Shown here: positions 34,245 through 42,256 of the stretch, in pieces
How positions within the stretch are numbered: the first letter of the stretch is position 1
How the letters are laid out: each line of letters opens with the position of its first letter
Assembly (NCBI RefSeq): GCF_023008545.1
Contig: NZ_CP095397.1
Location: forward strand, 3,275,199 to 3,339,198
Source: Natribaculum luteum
GTDB taxonomy: Archaea > Halobacteriota > Halobacteria > Halobacteriales > Natrialbaceae
DNA: 64,000 nt
Reading direction: 5' to 3'
Notes under the pieces: generated by a model
Told to the model about the DNA's origin: nothing
The model's database searches: none
What the model saw: only the letters and a program-made list of their open reading frames with translations
Program-made: the position numbers and the translations under genes

Positions 34245-35423
34245 ATGGTCGAGACGATCACCACCGGTGAACTGCGAAACAAGTTGGACCGCGACGACGA
34301 TTTCACGCTCTTCGACACTCGCGATGAAGAGAGCTACAACGACTGGCGAATCAACGAAGCGGTCAACGTCGAGTACTCCGGTTCCGACGACGAACTGGTC
34401 GGCGACTTCGACCAGTATCGAGAGGAACTCGACGAGGACGACGAGATCGTAACGATCTGTGCGACCGGCCGTTCTGCAGGCATGTTCGCCGAGTACCTCG
34501 AGGATGAGGGATTCGAGAACGTCGAGACGGTCGACGGCGGGATGGAATCCTGGAGTCTCGCCTACGACGTGGTCCCGATCGCGACGAAAAACGACGACGT
34601 CGTCATTCTGCAGCTCCAGCGGCGTGCCAAAGGTTGTCTCGGCTACCTCATTGGTTCGAAACGCGCCGGCAAGGCCGCCCTCGTCGACGTCACCCGTGCG
34701 ACCGACGTCTTCCTCGACGCGGCGTCCGAGTACGGCCTCGACGTCGTCCGCGTCCTCGACACGCACATCCACGCCGACCACATCTCTCGTGGGCGTGAAC
34801 TCGCCGACGACCTCGGCGTCCCGTACCACCTCGGCCAGCCCGCCGAGACCCGCGACCCCGACGTCGAGTTCGACGGTCTCGAGCCCAACGAGACGGTCTC
34901 GGTCGGCCCGATCGACATCAAGGCCGTCCACACGCCGGGCCACACCACCGGCATGACCAGCTACCTCGTCGACGACGAGGCGCTCCTGACCGGCGACACG
35001 CTCTTCGTCGAATCGATCGGTCGGACGGAGCTCCAGTTCGCCGGTGAGGACGCCAAATCCGGCGCACGCGTCCAGTACGAGACGCTCCACCACAAGATCC
35101 TGACGATGCCCGACGACGTGAAGGTCCTCCCCGGACACTTCTCGCTCACCGACGACGGCGAGTACATCGACGTCACGCCCGGCCTGCCCATGTTCGGAAC
35201 TGTCGGCGACATCCGCACGGGCAACGAGATCCTCAACCTCGACGAGGAGGAGTTCGTCGAGCACATGTTCGACAACCTCCCGTCGAAGCCGCCGAACTAC
35301 GAGACCGTCATCGCGACGAACCTCGGCGAGTACGAGCCCGAAGACGAAGACGAAGAGAGCGAACTCGAGCTCGGCCCGAACCGGTGTGCGGCGACCGAGG
35401 ACAGCGTCGTCGCCGACGACTGA
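34245..35423 (+). CDS. Rhodanese-persulfide dioxygenase (ETHE1-type MBL) fusion
   Basis: The 392-aa protein has an N-terminal rhodanese with active Cys in IVTICATGRSAGMFAEYL (about residue 72). A metallo-beta-lactamase domain follows: DTHIHADHISRGRELA (first metal motif), VHTPGHTTGMTSYLV and LLTGDTLFVESIGRTEL. This is the glutathione-persulfide dioxygenase type, with the rhodanese before rather than after the MBL domain. It oxidises persulfide sulfur to sulfite or makes thiosulfate. Neighbours are SQR, another rhodanese and a TauE exporter. The acidic tail (EYEPEDEDEESELELG) is typical of halophiles. Confidence 0.9.
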   Translation: MVETITTGELRNKLDRDDDFTLFDTRDEESYNDWRINEAVNVEYSGSDDELVGDFDQYREELDEDDEIVTICATGRSAGMFAEYLEDEGFENVETVDGGMESWSLAYDVVPIATKNDDVVILQLQRRAKGCLGYLIGSKRAGKAALVDVTRATDVFLDAASEYGLDVVRVLDTHIHADHISRGRELADDLGVPYHLGQPAETRDPDVEFDGLEPNETVSVGPIDIKAVHTPGHTTGMTSYLVDDEALLTGDTLFVESIGRTELQFAGEDAKSGARVQYETLHHKILTMPDDVKVLPGHFSLTDDGEYIDVTPGLPMFGTVGDIRTGNEILNLDEEEFVEHMFDNLPSKPPNYETVIATNLGEYEPEDEDEESELELGPNRCAATEDSVVADD

Positions 35424-35557
35424 CGAACGCGATCGACTTCCAAGCGACCTGTCGTTTACGACACGAAAATGATAATTACGCCACTACTAGACTCTGACAG
35501 CCACGCGACCACCTCGAGAGCCCTCTCCACGACGTCCACGTCGGACGGTGTTCGCCG

Positions 35558-35707
35558 ATGATAGACGTCGCATCGCTCTCCCCCACGGCCCAGGCGGCGG
35601 TCCTCGTGGGTGCCGTCCTGCTCGAGGCGATCGTCCTCTACGTGGGGTACGGCGCGATCTCGAGTGCCGTGACGAAACCGCTGATCGACGCAATCCAGAA
35701 CGCCTGA
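35558..35707 (+). CDS. 49-aa single-membrane-helix peptide before tauE
   Basis: The ORF runs from ATG 35558 to TGA 35705-35707. It translates to MIDVASLSPTAQAAVLVGAV followed by LLEAIVLYVGYGAI, one clear membrane helix, and a short polar end. It ends three bases before the ATG of the TauE gene, so the two are translationally close. Small haloarchaeal membrane peptides of this kind (DUF7512-like) are found beside TauE/SafE genes; I place it there by size and context, not by a motif. It may stabilise the exporter. Confidence 0.7.
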   Translation: MIDVASLSPTAQAAVLVGAVLLEAIVLYVGYGAISSAVTKPLIDAIQNA

Positions 35708-35710
35708 CAC

Positions 35711-36751
35711 ATGGAAATACTTGGAATCGCACTAACCACGTTGGTCCTGTTCGTCGGCTTCGGCCTGATGGTCGGCGTGCTGTTTGGCTTCTTCGGGATG
35801 GGGGGATCGTTCCTCGTGACGCCCGCGTTGCTGGTCATGGGGTATCCCGCCAGCGTCGCGGTCGGGAGCGGGATGGCGTTCGTCTTCGGGACGGCCGTCA
35901 TCGCGACGCTGAAACACCACGACCTCGGCCAGGTCGACTACAAACTCGGCGGCCTGATGATCGTCGGCACTACTGCCGGCATCGAGGTCGGCAAGGAGAT
36001 GGTTCTCCACCTCGAGTCGATCGGGCTGGCGTCGGGCGTCATCGGCGTCACCTACGTGCTGTTGCTCGGTGGTGTCGGTGTCTTCGTCACCTACAACGCC
36101 CTCAAGAGTGACGGCAGCGACGACAGCGACGGTGGCCACCACGAGGCCGCCGACCAGGAGATCGACCCCGACGCGATCCCCGACATCGCAAAGAAAATCC
36201 AGTCGTACCACGTCCCGCCGATGATGACCATCCGCGGGGGCATCCAGGTCTCGCTGTGGATGGTGCTCGCAGTTGCGTTCGCGACCGGGCTGCTATCGGG
36301 CTTCCTCGGCGTCGGTGGCGGCTTCATCCGGATGCCCGCGATGTTCTACCTCATCGGGGTGCCGGTGCCGATCGCCGTCGGGACCGACCTGTTCGAGATC
36401 GTCTTCTCCGGCGGCCTGGGCTCGTTCCTCTACGCCCAGGGCGGCGGCGTCGACCTCTCGATCGTCGCGCCCCTGCTCGCTGGCAGCGCGCTGGGTGCCC
36501 GTGTCGGCTCGGCCGCGACCGGCATCGTCGACGAAGGCGAGATCAAGGTCTACTTCGGCCTGATGCTGCTCGGTGGCTCCGTCGCGGTCGCCTTCCGCCA
36601 GATCGGCGACTACATCGGGATGGACATCCTGAACACGGTCAGCTTCGCGCTGATCCTCCTGTCGGCGTTCCTCGTCAGCGGCGCCGTCATCTACTCGAGT
36701 GTCGTCGCCCTCCGCCAGGAGCCCGAAACGACCGCGGTCGCCGCAGACTAG
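35711..36751 (+). CDS. tauE: TauE/SafE-family sulfite/organosulfonate exporter
   Basis: The 346-aa membrane protein has about 8-9 helices. The two TauE half-repeats each begin with a glycine-rich segment: LFGFFGMGGSFLVTPALLVM and LLSGFLGVGGGFIRMPAMFY. A His/Asp-rich cytoplasmic loop (SDGGHHEAADQEID) separates them. TauE proteins export sulfite or sulfonates. Placed directly after the persulfide dioxygenase, it most likely removes the sulfite that enzyme produces. The sulfur genes on the plus strand (34245-36751) probably form one unit. Confidence 0.9.
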   Translation: MEILGIALTTLVLFVGFGLMVGVLFGFFGMGGSFLVTPALLVMGYPASVAVGSGMAFVFGTAVIATLKHHDLGQVDYKLGGLMIVGTTAGIEVGKEMVLHLESIGLASGVIGVTYVLLLGGVGVFVTYNALKSDGSDDSDGGHHEAADQEIDPDAIPDIAKKIQSYHVPPMMTIRGGIQVSLWMVLAVAFATGLLSGFLGVGGGFIRMPAMFYLIGVPVPIAVGTDLFEIVFSGGLGSFLYAQGGGVDLSIVAPLLAGSALGARVGSAATGIVDEGEIKVYFGLMLLGGSVAVAFRQIGDYIGMDILNTVSFALILLSAFLVSGAVIYSSVVALRQEPETTAVAAD

Positions 36752-36850
36752 ACGAGCCGTTCTCGCCGGTTCGCTAACCGGCGTATTTCCGTCGACGGTG
36801 TGCAGGCGAGGCAGTGCTGGTAGTCGAACTACTATTTCTCACACGCTCTC

Positions 36851-36931
36851 ATAACGATAGCTGTGAGTCTGTCCCGCTGCAACCGCGAACGTCTTGCGGT
36901 TGCGTCGGTAACCAGTCACAGCCATCAGTAT
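36851..36931. repeat. Dispersed nested palindrome, copy A
   Basis: Outer arms ATAACGATAGCTGTGA and TCACAGCCATCAGTAT pair with few mismatches. Inner arms GCAACCGCGAACGTCT and TTGCGGTTGC pair as a second stem. It aligns along its whole length with the copy at 39918-39999. It lies 100 bases beyond the tauE stop codon. Confidence 0.65.
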
Positions 36932-36941
36932 CAGACCAGAC

Positions 36942-37085
36942 GTGGAGCTCTCTGTCGTCGACCGTTCTCCAGTCCACGGCGACGGCACTCCGACCGACGC
37001 CTACACGAACGCCGTCGAAACTGTACGGCAGGTCGGACAGCTCGGTTTCGATCCGGCTCGGTTCTGGCGCGGAGTTACTCGCCGA
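36942..37085 (+). pseudogene. N-terminal fragment of a luciferase-like (LLM) monooxygenase
   Basis: From GTG 36942 the frame reads MELSVVDRSPVHGDGTPTDA, then YTNAVETVRQVGQLGFDPAR. This resembles the conserved start of F420/flavin-dependent luciferase-like oxidoreductases (LSVxDQSPVxxGxTPxxAL...RLGYxRYW). The similarity stops after about 45 residues and the frame runs into Arg-rich non-protein sequence. It is a truncated remnant, directly after a palindromic repeat, suggesting a deletion there. Recognition is from memory of the family. Confidence 0.5.
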
Positions 37086-37384
37086 CGGCGACGGACAATC
37101 AACTCAATGATGAGAAATCATTCTAGAAATGGCTACGGTAACTATACGCGTTCTATACGCGCCGTGACAGGTACCGCCGAAGCCAGACATATTTATCGGT
37201 CTCGTCGGCTGGACCGGTGGCGTGCGCCTCGAAAAGGGCAACATTTATACCTTCCCGCGTTGTCCGATTGACTTAGCTGATCGTGGCTGCCGTCTCGTTT
37301 TCTCGCCGGGTCGATTAGCTCATCGTATCTCTTTGAGGATCAAACCAGAACCGTTAGTGGTGCGAGACGGCTAATATTCAGTGT

Positions 37385-38854
37385 ATGAGTCATTACACGA
37401 GCCTCGGCACCGCGAGCCTCGAGTTACTCTCTGAGGTGGGGGGGTATGGCATGCTCGGTGCCGAACTCGCGAGCCGACTGCAATTCGGGTGGACGATCAC
37501 GATACACATCCTCTTTGCGTCCCTGTCGGTCGGTCTCGCACCGTTTATCGTGTACCTGACCTGGAAGGACGTCCGCACGGGCGAGCAGCGGTACGCTCGC
37601 CTCCGTGACTTCTGGGTGAAGGTGTTCGCGATCGGCTTCGTCATGGGGACGGTAACTGGTATCCCGATGAGCTTCCAGTTCGGCACGAACTTTCCGATCT
37701 TCTCGGAGGTCGCCGGAGAGTTGATCGGTGGCCCGCTGGCGTTCGAGGCCAAGATGGCGTTCTTCCTCGAGGCGGTCTTCCTCGGCATCTTGCTGTTCGG
37801 CCGCGAGCGCGTCAGCGACCGCACGTACGTCCTCTCGTCGGTGCTGGTCGGCGTCGGTGCGTGGCTGTCGGCGTTCTGGATTCTCGTCGTGAACGCGTGG
37901 ATGCAGACACCGCAGGGATTCGAACTCGTCGAACGAAACGGGATGACGATCGCCCAGCTCACGGACCCCGTCGCTGCGTTTCTGACCCCGCGGCTCCCGT
38001 GGATGTACGTCCACATGCAGAACGCCGCGATCATCTCGGTTACCCTGCTCGTCGGCGGTATCGCCGCGTACTTCGTCTGGACGAAACGCGACTCGGAGAC
38101 GTGGGGGACGGCGCTCCGGATCGCCGTCGTGATGTTGCTGCTGACTGCGCCCCTGCAGGCCCTTCACGGTGACGCCTACGGCCGCCACGTCGAGGACACG
38201 CAGCCACAGAAGTTCGCGGCGATGGAGGCCCACTACGAGACCGGACAGGCCGACCTCCACCTCATCGCGATTCCGACCAGTCTCGACGCGTTGAACGATC
38301 CGCGCGCGGAGAACCTCTGGACGCTCAGCATTCCGGGTCTCGGCTCGTTCCTCGCCAGCGGCGGTGATTTCGACGCCGAAGTGCTCGGGTTGAACGAGTA
38401 CGAGTCGTCGCCGCCGGTGGCGCTCGTCTTCTGGTCGTTCCGGTTCATGGTCGGCCTGGGCTTTTGGTTCATCGCCCTCGGTCTCTGGGGTGGTTACCTC
38501 ACGTGGAAGGGCCGGTTGACCGAAAGCGATCGCTATCTGCAGGCGATGATGCTATCGACGCCGCTCGGGTTCATGGCGATGCTGACCGGCTGGTACGTCA
38601 CCGAGATCGGCCGCCAACCGTGGGTGATCCAGGACGTGCTACGGACGAGCGAGGCCGTCTCGCAGACGCTGACGAGTACCGAGGCGACCCTCTCGCTTGC
38701 CGCGTTCGTCGTCGGCTACGTCGCCCTCTTCGGCGGCTTCCTCTACGTGTTCCGGCGGTTCATCCAGATGGAACTCGACCGCATCGGCGTCGACCCGGAC
38801 GAACGCGAGTCCGACCAGCCGCCGATCACCGGGGTGTTCACCGATGACGACTAA
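37385..38854 (+). CDS. cydA: Cytochrome bd quinol oxidase subunit I
   Basis: The 489-aa membrane protein has the CydA features: an early His in RLQFGWTITIHILFASLSVG (heme ligand region), FAIGFVMGTVTGIPMSFQFG, and the late YVTEIGRQPWVIQDVLRTSE block, which contains the conserved GRQPW. Together with CydB it oxidises quinol and reduces oxygen to water without pumping protons. The bd family resists sulfide and cyanide inhibition, fitting its place beside sulfur genes. CydB starts inside its end (11-bp overlap). No cydX is seen. Confidence 0.95.
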   Translation: MSHYTSLGTASLELLSEVGGYGMLGAELASRLQFGWTITIHILFASLSVGLAPFIVYLTWKDVRTGEQRYARLRDFWVKVFAIGFVMGTVTGIPMSFQFGTNFPIFSEVAGELIGGPLAFEAKMAFFLEAVFLGILLFGRERVSDRTYVLSSVLVGVGAWLSAFWILVVNAWMQTPQGFELVERNGMTIAQLTDPVAAFLTPRLPWMYVHMQNAAIISVTLLVGGIAAYFVWTKRDSETWGTALRIAVVMLLLTAPLQALHGDAYGRHVEDTQPQKFAAMEAHYETGQADLHLIAIPTSLDALNDPRAENLWTLSIPGLGSFLASGGDFDAEVLGLNEYESSPPVALVFWSFRFMVGLGFWFIALGLWGGYLTWKGRLTESDRYLQAMMLSTPLGFMAMLTGWYVTEIGRQPWVIQDVLRTSEAVSQTLTSTEATLSLAAFVVGYVALFGGFLYVFRRFIQMELDRIGVDPDERESDQPPITGVFTDDD

Positions 38855-39860
38855 CCCACTGTTCATCCCCGTCGACACCTACCTCGTCGACTCGCTTCCC
38901 GAGGTGTGGTTCGGCGTCCTCATGTTCGCACTCGCGATGTACGTCGCTCTCGACGGGCTCGACTTCGGCATCGGGATGTTGCTCCCGACTCGAGAGAGCG
39001 AAGACGAGCGGGAGATCCTCCTCGAGGCGTTCGGACCGATCTGGGACGCCAACGAGGTGTGGCTCGTCGCCTTCGGGACGATCCTGCTCGCCGCGTTTCC
39101 GCCGGTGTACTCGGCGCTGCTCAGCCAGAACTACCTGCTCGTGATCGCGATCCTCTTCGTGCTGATCCTCCGTGGTATCGCGCCCGAACTTCGCGAACAG
39201 CAAGACGATCGGACCTGGAAGCGTCGGTGGGACCAGGCGTTCTTCGCCGGAAGTCTACTCACGCCGTTCCTGCTCGGCGTGCTCGTCGGCACCTGGGTCT
39301 TCGGGGCGGGCGCGCTGTCGCTACCGAGCCTGTTCGTCGGTCTCACGGTCGTCACGCTCTCGCTTTTCGCCGGCGCGGTCTTCCTGGCGCTCAAGACCAC
39401 GGGATCGCTCAGAGACGAGATGGCCCGGTACGGTCGACTGGCGGCCGGTGGCTACCTCGTGGCCGTCGTCGCGGTGCTCGCCACCGCGTTCGCGACGAAC
39501 CCCCACGGCGTCCGATCGACGATCCTCTCGGGACCCGTCGCAGCGATCGTCGTCACGTCGATCGTGCTCGTCGCCGCCGGCGTCGTGTTCTCGCTCCGGG
39601 GACGGGACCGGGCGTGGTTCCTCTCGACGACCACCGTCGCGTTCCTGCTCGTGGCCTTCGTCGGCTACCTCCTGTATCCGGTCGTGTACCCGACGACGGG
39701 ACTGACGCTCCGCCAGGCGATCGTCTCGCCGCTCGCGCTCAACGTCACGACGGTGCTCGGACTCCCCGTACTCGTGGTCGTCCTGCTGTACTTCCGGTAT
39801 CTCTACTCCGTCTTCGCCGGCCCGATCGAACAGGGCGACGGATACGGCACCGGTCACTAA
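38844..39860 (+). CDS. cydB: Cytochrome bd quinol oxidase subunit II
   Basis: The 338-aa membrane protein begins MTTNPLFIPVDTYLVDSL and shows the CydB signature block VALDGLDFGIGML, followed by EAFGPIWDANEVWLVAFG and seven or eight further helices. The length is normal. It pairs with CydA to form the bd oxidase. Its ATG (38844) overlaps the cydA stop codon by 11 bases, indicating translational coupling. A palindromic repeat 58 bases downstream (39918-39999) may mark the transcript end. Confidence 0.95.
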   Translation: MTTNPLFIPVDTYLVDSLPEVWFGVLMFALAMYVALDGLDFGIGMLLPTRESEDEREILLEAFGPIWDANEVWLVAFGTILLAAFPPVYSALLSQNYLLVIAILFVLILRGIAPELREQQDDRTWKRRWDQAFFAGSLLTPFLLGVLVGTWVFGAGALSLPSLFVGLTVVTLSLFAGAVFLALKTTGSLRDEMARYGRLAAGGYLVAVVAVLATAFATNPHGVRSTILSGPVAAIVVTSIVLVAAGVVFSLRGRDRAWFLSTTTVAFLLVAFVGYLLYPVVYPTTGLTLRQAIVSPLALNVTTVLGLPVLVVVLLYFRYLYSVFAGPIEQGDGYGTGH

Positions 39861-39917
39861 CGCGGTCCGTCAGGACCCGAGTGTGGACCCATTTTTCGCG
39901 ACCCTGCCGTGAGCGTC

Positions 39918-39999
39918 ATAACGATGGCTGTGAGTCTTTGCCGCCGCAACCGCGAACTATCTTGTGGTTGCGTCGGCAACCAGTTACAGCCACCATTAT
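39918..39999. repeat. Dispersed nested palindrome, copy B
   Basis: Outer arms ATAACGATGGCTGTGA and TTACAGCCACCATTAT are near-perfect reverse complements. The inner stem pairs GCAACCGCGAAC with TTGTGGTTGC. It lies between the convergent ends of cydB and a GT4 gene and overlaps the end of the latter. It aligns with copy A over the whole length; this symmetry suggests a bidirectional structure. Confidence 0.65.
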
Positions 40000-40916
40000 C
40001 AGACGACGCGCTCGTAGACGGCGAGCATCTCGTCTGCAGTTCGATCGATGCTCACCTCTCGTGCCGCTGCGCGGCCGTTCGACCGTTCGCCGCACTCGAG
40101 GACGTCCCGGAGGCCGGTGATCAACTCCTCGTCGCTCGAGGCGACGACGGAGGGCGAGACGCCGGCGAGCCGTTCGCGCACGTCGCCGACCTCGAGAGAG
40201 ACGACAGGGAGGTTGCAGGCGAGGGCTTCTTTCACCGAGTTAGGCGACCCCTCGCTGTGGGAGGTGAGCAACAGCGCGTCGGCGGCGTTCATGTACGTCG
40301 GGACCTCGTCGTGGGCGACGCCGTAGACCGTCTGGAGCCGAACGGGACGCTCGAGAAGGTCGTCGACGACGTCGACGACGCGACGCGCCCGCGGGTGGTT
40401 CTTGAGTTCTCGTGCCGGCGAGTACGGAAACAGGACGTGGTACTCGTCGGGCGACCAGCCGACCGCCGCCCGCGCGTCGGCCTGTGGTTGCGGTTCGAAC
40501 CGATCCAGATCGACCCCGTCGGGGATGACCTCGCAATCGCGTCCGAGCACGTCGCGCATCTCCTCGGACATGACGACCACCTCGTCACAGAACGGGGCAC
40601 ACGCGCGGCTGATCGGTTCGATCGTGCCGTGTAAGTCCGACCCCCACAGCGAGAGGACGACCGGGAGACGAATCTGTGCCAGCGCCATCGGCGCGGTCAG
40701 GCCGTAGTGGGCGTGGACGAGGTCGTATCCGTTGCGCGCTTCGTCGAAGACGTCCGGGAAGAATCGCAGATAGTCGACGACGCTCCGTGACGTGTCGGCA
40801 GCGACGTCGCCAGGGACCGGCAGCGTCGAGAACGACACGCCGTGTCGCTCGAGTGCAGCCATCTGCTGGTTCATAAACGGCGCGTCGGCGTTCGTCGTGA
40901 GGGTGAGGACGTCCAT
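39999..40916 (-). CDS. GT4-family glycosyltransferase
   Basis: The 305-aa protein is a compact GT-B glycosyltransferase. VLTLTTNADAPFMNQQMAAL starts the N-terminal Rossmann domain; MSEEMRDVLGRDCEVIPDGV and FEPQPQ mark the junction; and ALLLTSHSEGSPNSVKEALA carries the E-x7-E-type donor-binding site. The start MDVLTL at 40916 fits the family, and the longer upstream frame is Arg-rich. GGTTAACAAAGCC, one base different from the recurring ATAACAAA element, lies 30 bases upstream. The acceptor is unknown; a cell-surface glycan is inferred. Confidence 0.88.
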   Translation of the reverse strand: MDVLTLTTNADAPFMNQQMAALERHGVSFSTLPVPGDVAADTSRSVVDYLRFFPDVFDEARNGYDLVHAHYGLTAPMALAQIRLPVVLSLWGSDLHGTIEPISRACAPFCDEVVVMSEEMRDVLGRDCEVIPDGVDLDRFEPQPQADARAAVGWSPDEYHVLFPYSPARELKNHPRARRVVDVVDDLLERPVRLQTVYGVAHDEVPTYMNAADALLLTSHSEGSPNSVKEALACNLPVVSLEVGDVRERLAGVSPSVVASSDEELITGLRDVLECGERSNGRAAAREVSIDRTADEMLAVYERVV

Positions 40917-41216
40917 CCGGTGAGCAGAGTACGGCCGACTCGAGGCTTTGTTAACCGTCTCTTTCAGATTGGGACGGGCCACGAAGCGAACCCATCTCCG
41001 GTGGTCGGATACGCAGCCGATCGCAGGTCTCCCAGCGAGCGCGATCCGTCGGATCGCGTCCCCGAGCGGTCGCCGTCGCACTCGTCCAGTTCGCCGGGAA
41101 GTATGGTGTTCTTTCGGCGCCCTCGTTTGGGATTCGATAACGGATACTTATACCCTATTCCTCATTAGTCACGAAATGCTTATAATACTACTCGAGAATT
41201 GGTTTCTATCGAATCT
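40917..41216. other. Divergent promoter region
   Basis: No gene was seen. It contains the TTAACAAA element (40947-40954) of the GT4 gene and, at the other end, AT-rich patches TACTTATACCC (about 41146-41156) and GCTTATAATAC (about 41168-41178). The latter fits as the promoter of the small zinc-ribbon gene at 41217. Confidence 0.5.
40947..40954 (-). promoter_or_regulatory. TTAACAAA variant element before GT4
   Basis: The minus strand reads GGTTAACAAAGCC, 30 bases before the ATG at 40916, matching the AP-1 element in spacing and in the following AAAGCC. Confidence 0.5.
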
Positions 41217-41411
41217 ATGGGTCTCACTGACTTTCTCTCGGACCTGCTCGCGGGGACGGACTCGCAAGCACCCGTCTCCAGTCTCTCGGCTGGCGACGGG
41301 TCGGCCGTGATCGTCTACGAGTGTCGCCACTGCGGAACGACGGTCGGTTCCGAGACTGCGTGCTGTCCGTCCTGCCAGTCGGAGAACATCGTCGAGTACG
41401 CGATCGAGTGA
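41217..41411 (+). CDS. Small zinc-ribbon protein
   Basis: The 64-aa protein MGLTDFLSDLLAGTD... carries two CxxC knuckles, YECRHCGTTV and CCPSCQSENI, forming one zinc ribbon. Such mini-proteins are frequent in haloarchaea and often act in regulation or protein contact; no function is known for this one. The start at 41217 is chosen because it follows the AT-rich GCTTATAATAC by about 40 bases and matches the hydrophobic N-terminus. The next gene, an Lrp-type regulator, lies 67 bases downstream on the same strand. Confidence 0.7.
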   Translation: MGLTDFLSDLLAGTDSQAPVSSLSAGDGSAVIVYECRHCGTTVGSETACCPSCQSENIVEYAIE

Positions 41412-41478
41412 CGCGATCCAGCTTCGAGCGTCGCGTCGAACGAAAGAAAACTTTTACTGCCCCGACGAACGCCCGGTC

Positions 41479-42216
41479 ATGGACATCCGGCTCGACGAAG
41501 TGAACCGGCGCATCATCCACGCGCTGATGCAGGACGCCCGGGACACGTCTGCCCCGATGATCGCCGACGAGGTCGGCGTCTCGCCAGCGACGATTCGAAA
41601 TCGGATCCGACAACTCGAGGACGCGAACGTCATCAGGGGCTACCACGCGAACGTCGACTTCGAGCGCGCGGACGGGAGGCTGACGAACCTGTACGTCTGC
41701 AACGCGCCCGTCGAGGACCGGGAACGACTCGCCCAGCAGGTCCGGGTCATCCCGGGTGTCGTCAACGTTCGGGAGTTGATGACCGGCCGGCGCAACCTCC
41801 ACGTGCTCGCCGTCGGTGAGGACACCGGCGACCTCCGACACATCGCTCGAGAGATCGCCAAACTGGGAATCGACATCGAAGACGAAGACCTCGTCCAGTC
41901 GGAACACTTCCAGCCCTACCGGCCGTTCGGGCCGGACGACGACGAACCGACGGCGCTCTCGGAGTTCATCAGCCTCTCCGGCGGTGCCGAAGTCCTCGAG
42001 GTCACGGTCCCTGCGGACGCACCCATCGCCGGGCTGACGCTCGAGGAGGCCAGTAGACGAGAGGTCCTCGAGGACGAACTGCTGGTCGTCGCGATCGAAC
42101 GCGACGACACGGTCATCACGCCACGCGGCGGGACCGAGATCCGTCCCGACGACCTCCTGACGATCCTCTCGCGTGGCGGCGTCACCGACGAGACGCTCGA
42201 AGCGTTCGAGGCCTGA
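41479..42216 (+). CDS. Lrp/AsnC-type regulator fused to a TrkA-C (RCK-C) domain
   Basis: The 245-aa protein has an Lrp winged helix (IIHALMQDARDTSAPMIADE...SPATIRNRIRQLEDANVI). A RAM-like middle part follows (LYVCNAPVEDRERLAQQVRV...GVVNVRELMTGRRNLHV). The C-terminal TrkA-C domain (EVLEVTVPADAPIAGLTLEE...GTEIRPDDLLTILSRG) usually binds small ligands in potassium channels. The fusion suggests a ligand-sensing regulator, perhaps of ion transport. TATA-like AACTTTTACT lies about 21-30 bases before the ATG, so it is probably leaderless. It is not linked to a transporter here. Confidence 0.87.
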   Translation: MDIRLDEVNRRIIHALMQDARDTSAPMIADEVGVSPATIRNRIRQLEDANVIRGYHANVDFERADGRLTNLYVCNAPVEDRERLAQQVRVIPGVVNVRELMTGRRNLHVLAVGEDTGDLRHIAREIAKLGIDIEDEDLVQSEHFQPYRPFGPDDDEPTALSEFISLSGGAEVLEVTVPADAPIAGLTLEEASRREVLEDELLVVAIERDDTVITPRGGTEIRPDDLLTILSRGGVTDETLEAFEA

Positions 42217-42256
42217 TCGCCCGCCGACGGGAACCCGGTCCCCGGTCGTACCGCTG

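Larger units (their letters stand above)
36752..37384. other. Intergenic region between tauE and cydA
   Basis: It contains a palindromic repeat (36851-36931), a luciferase-like gene fragment (36942-37085), and AT-rich promoter patches CATATTTATC (about 37188-37197), ACATTTATACC (about 37244-37254) and GGCTAATATTC (about 37369-37379). The last is the most likely cydA promoter. No intact gene was seen. Confidence 0.5.

Noticed and set aside
36942..37271. A full 109-codon gene in the tauE-cydA gap
   Set aside because: Only the first about 45 codons look like protein (luciferase-like start); the rest is Arg-rich and unlike any domain, so it is listed as a remnant.
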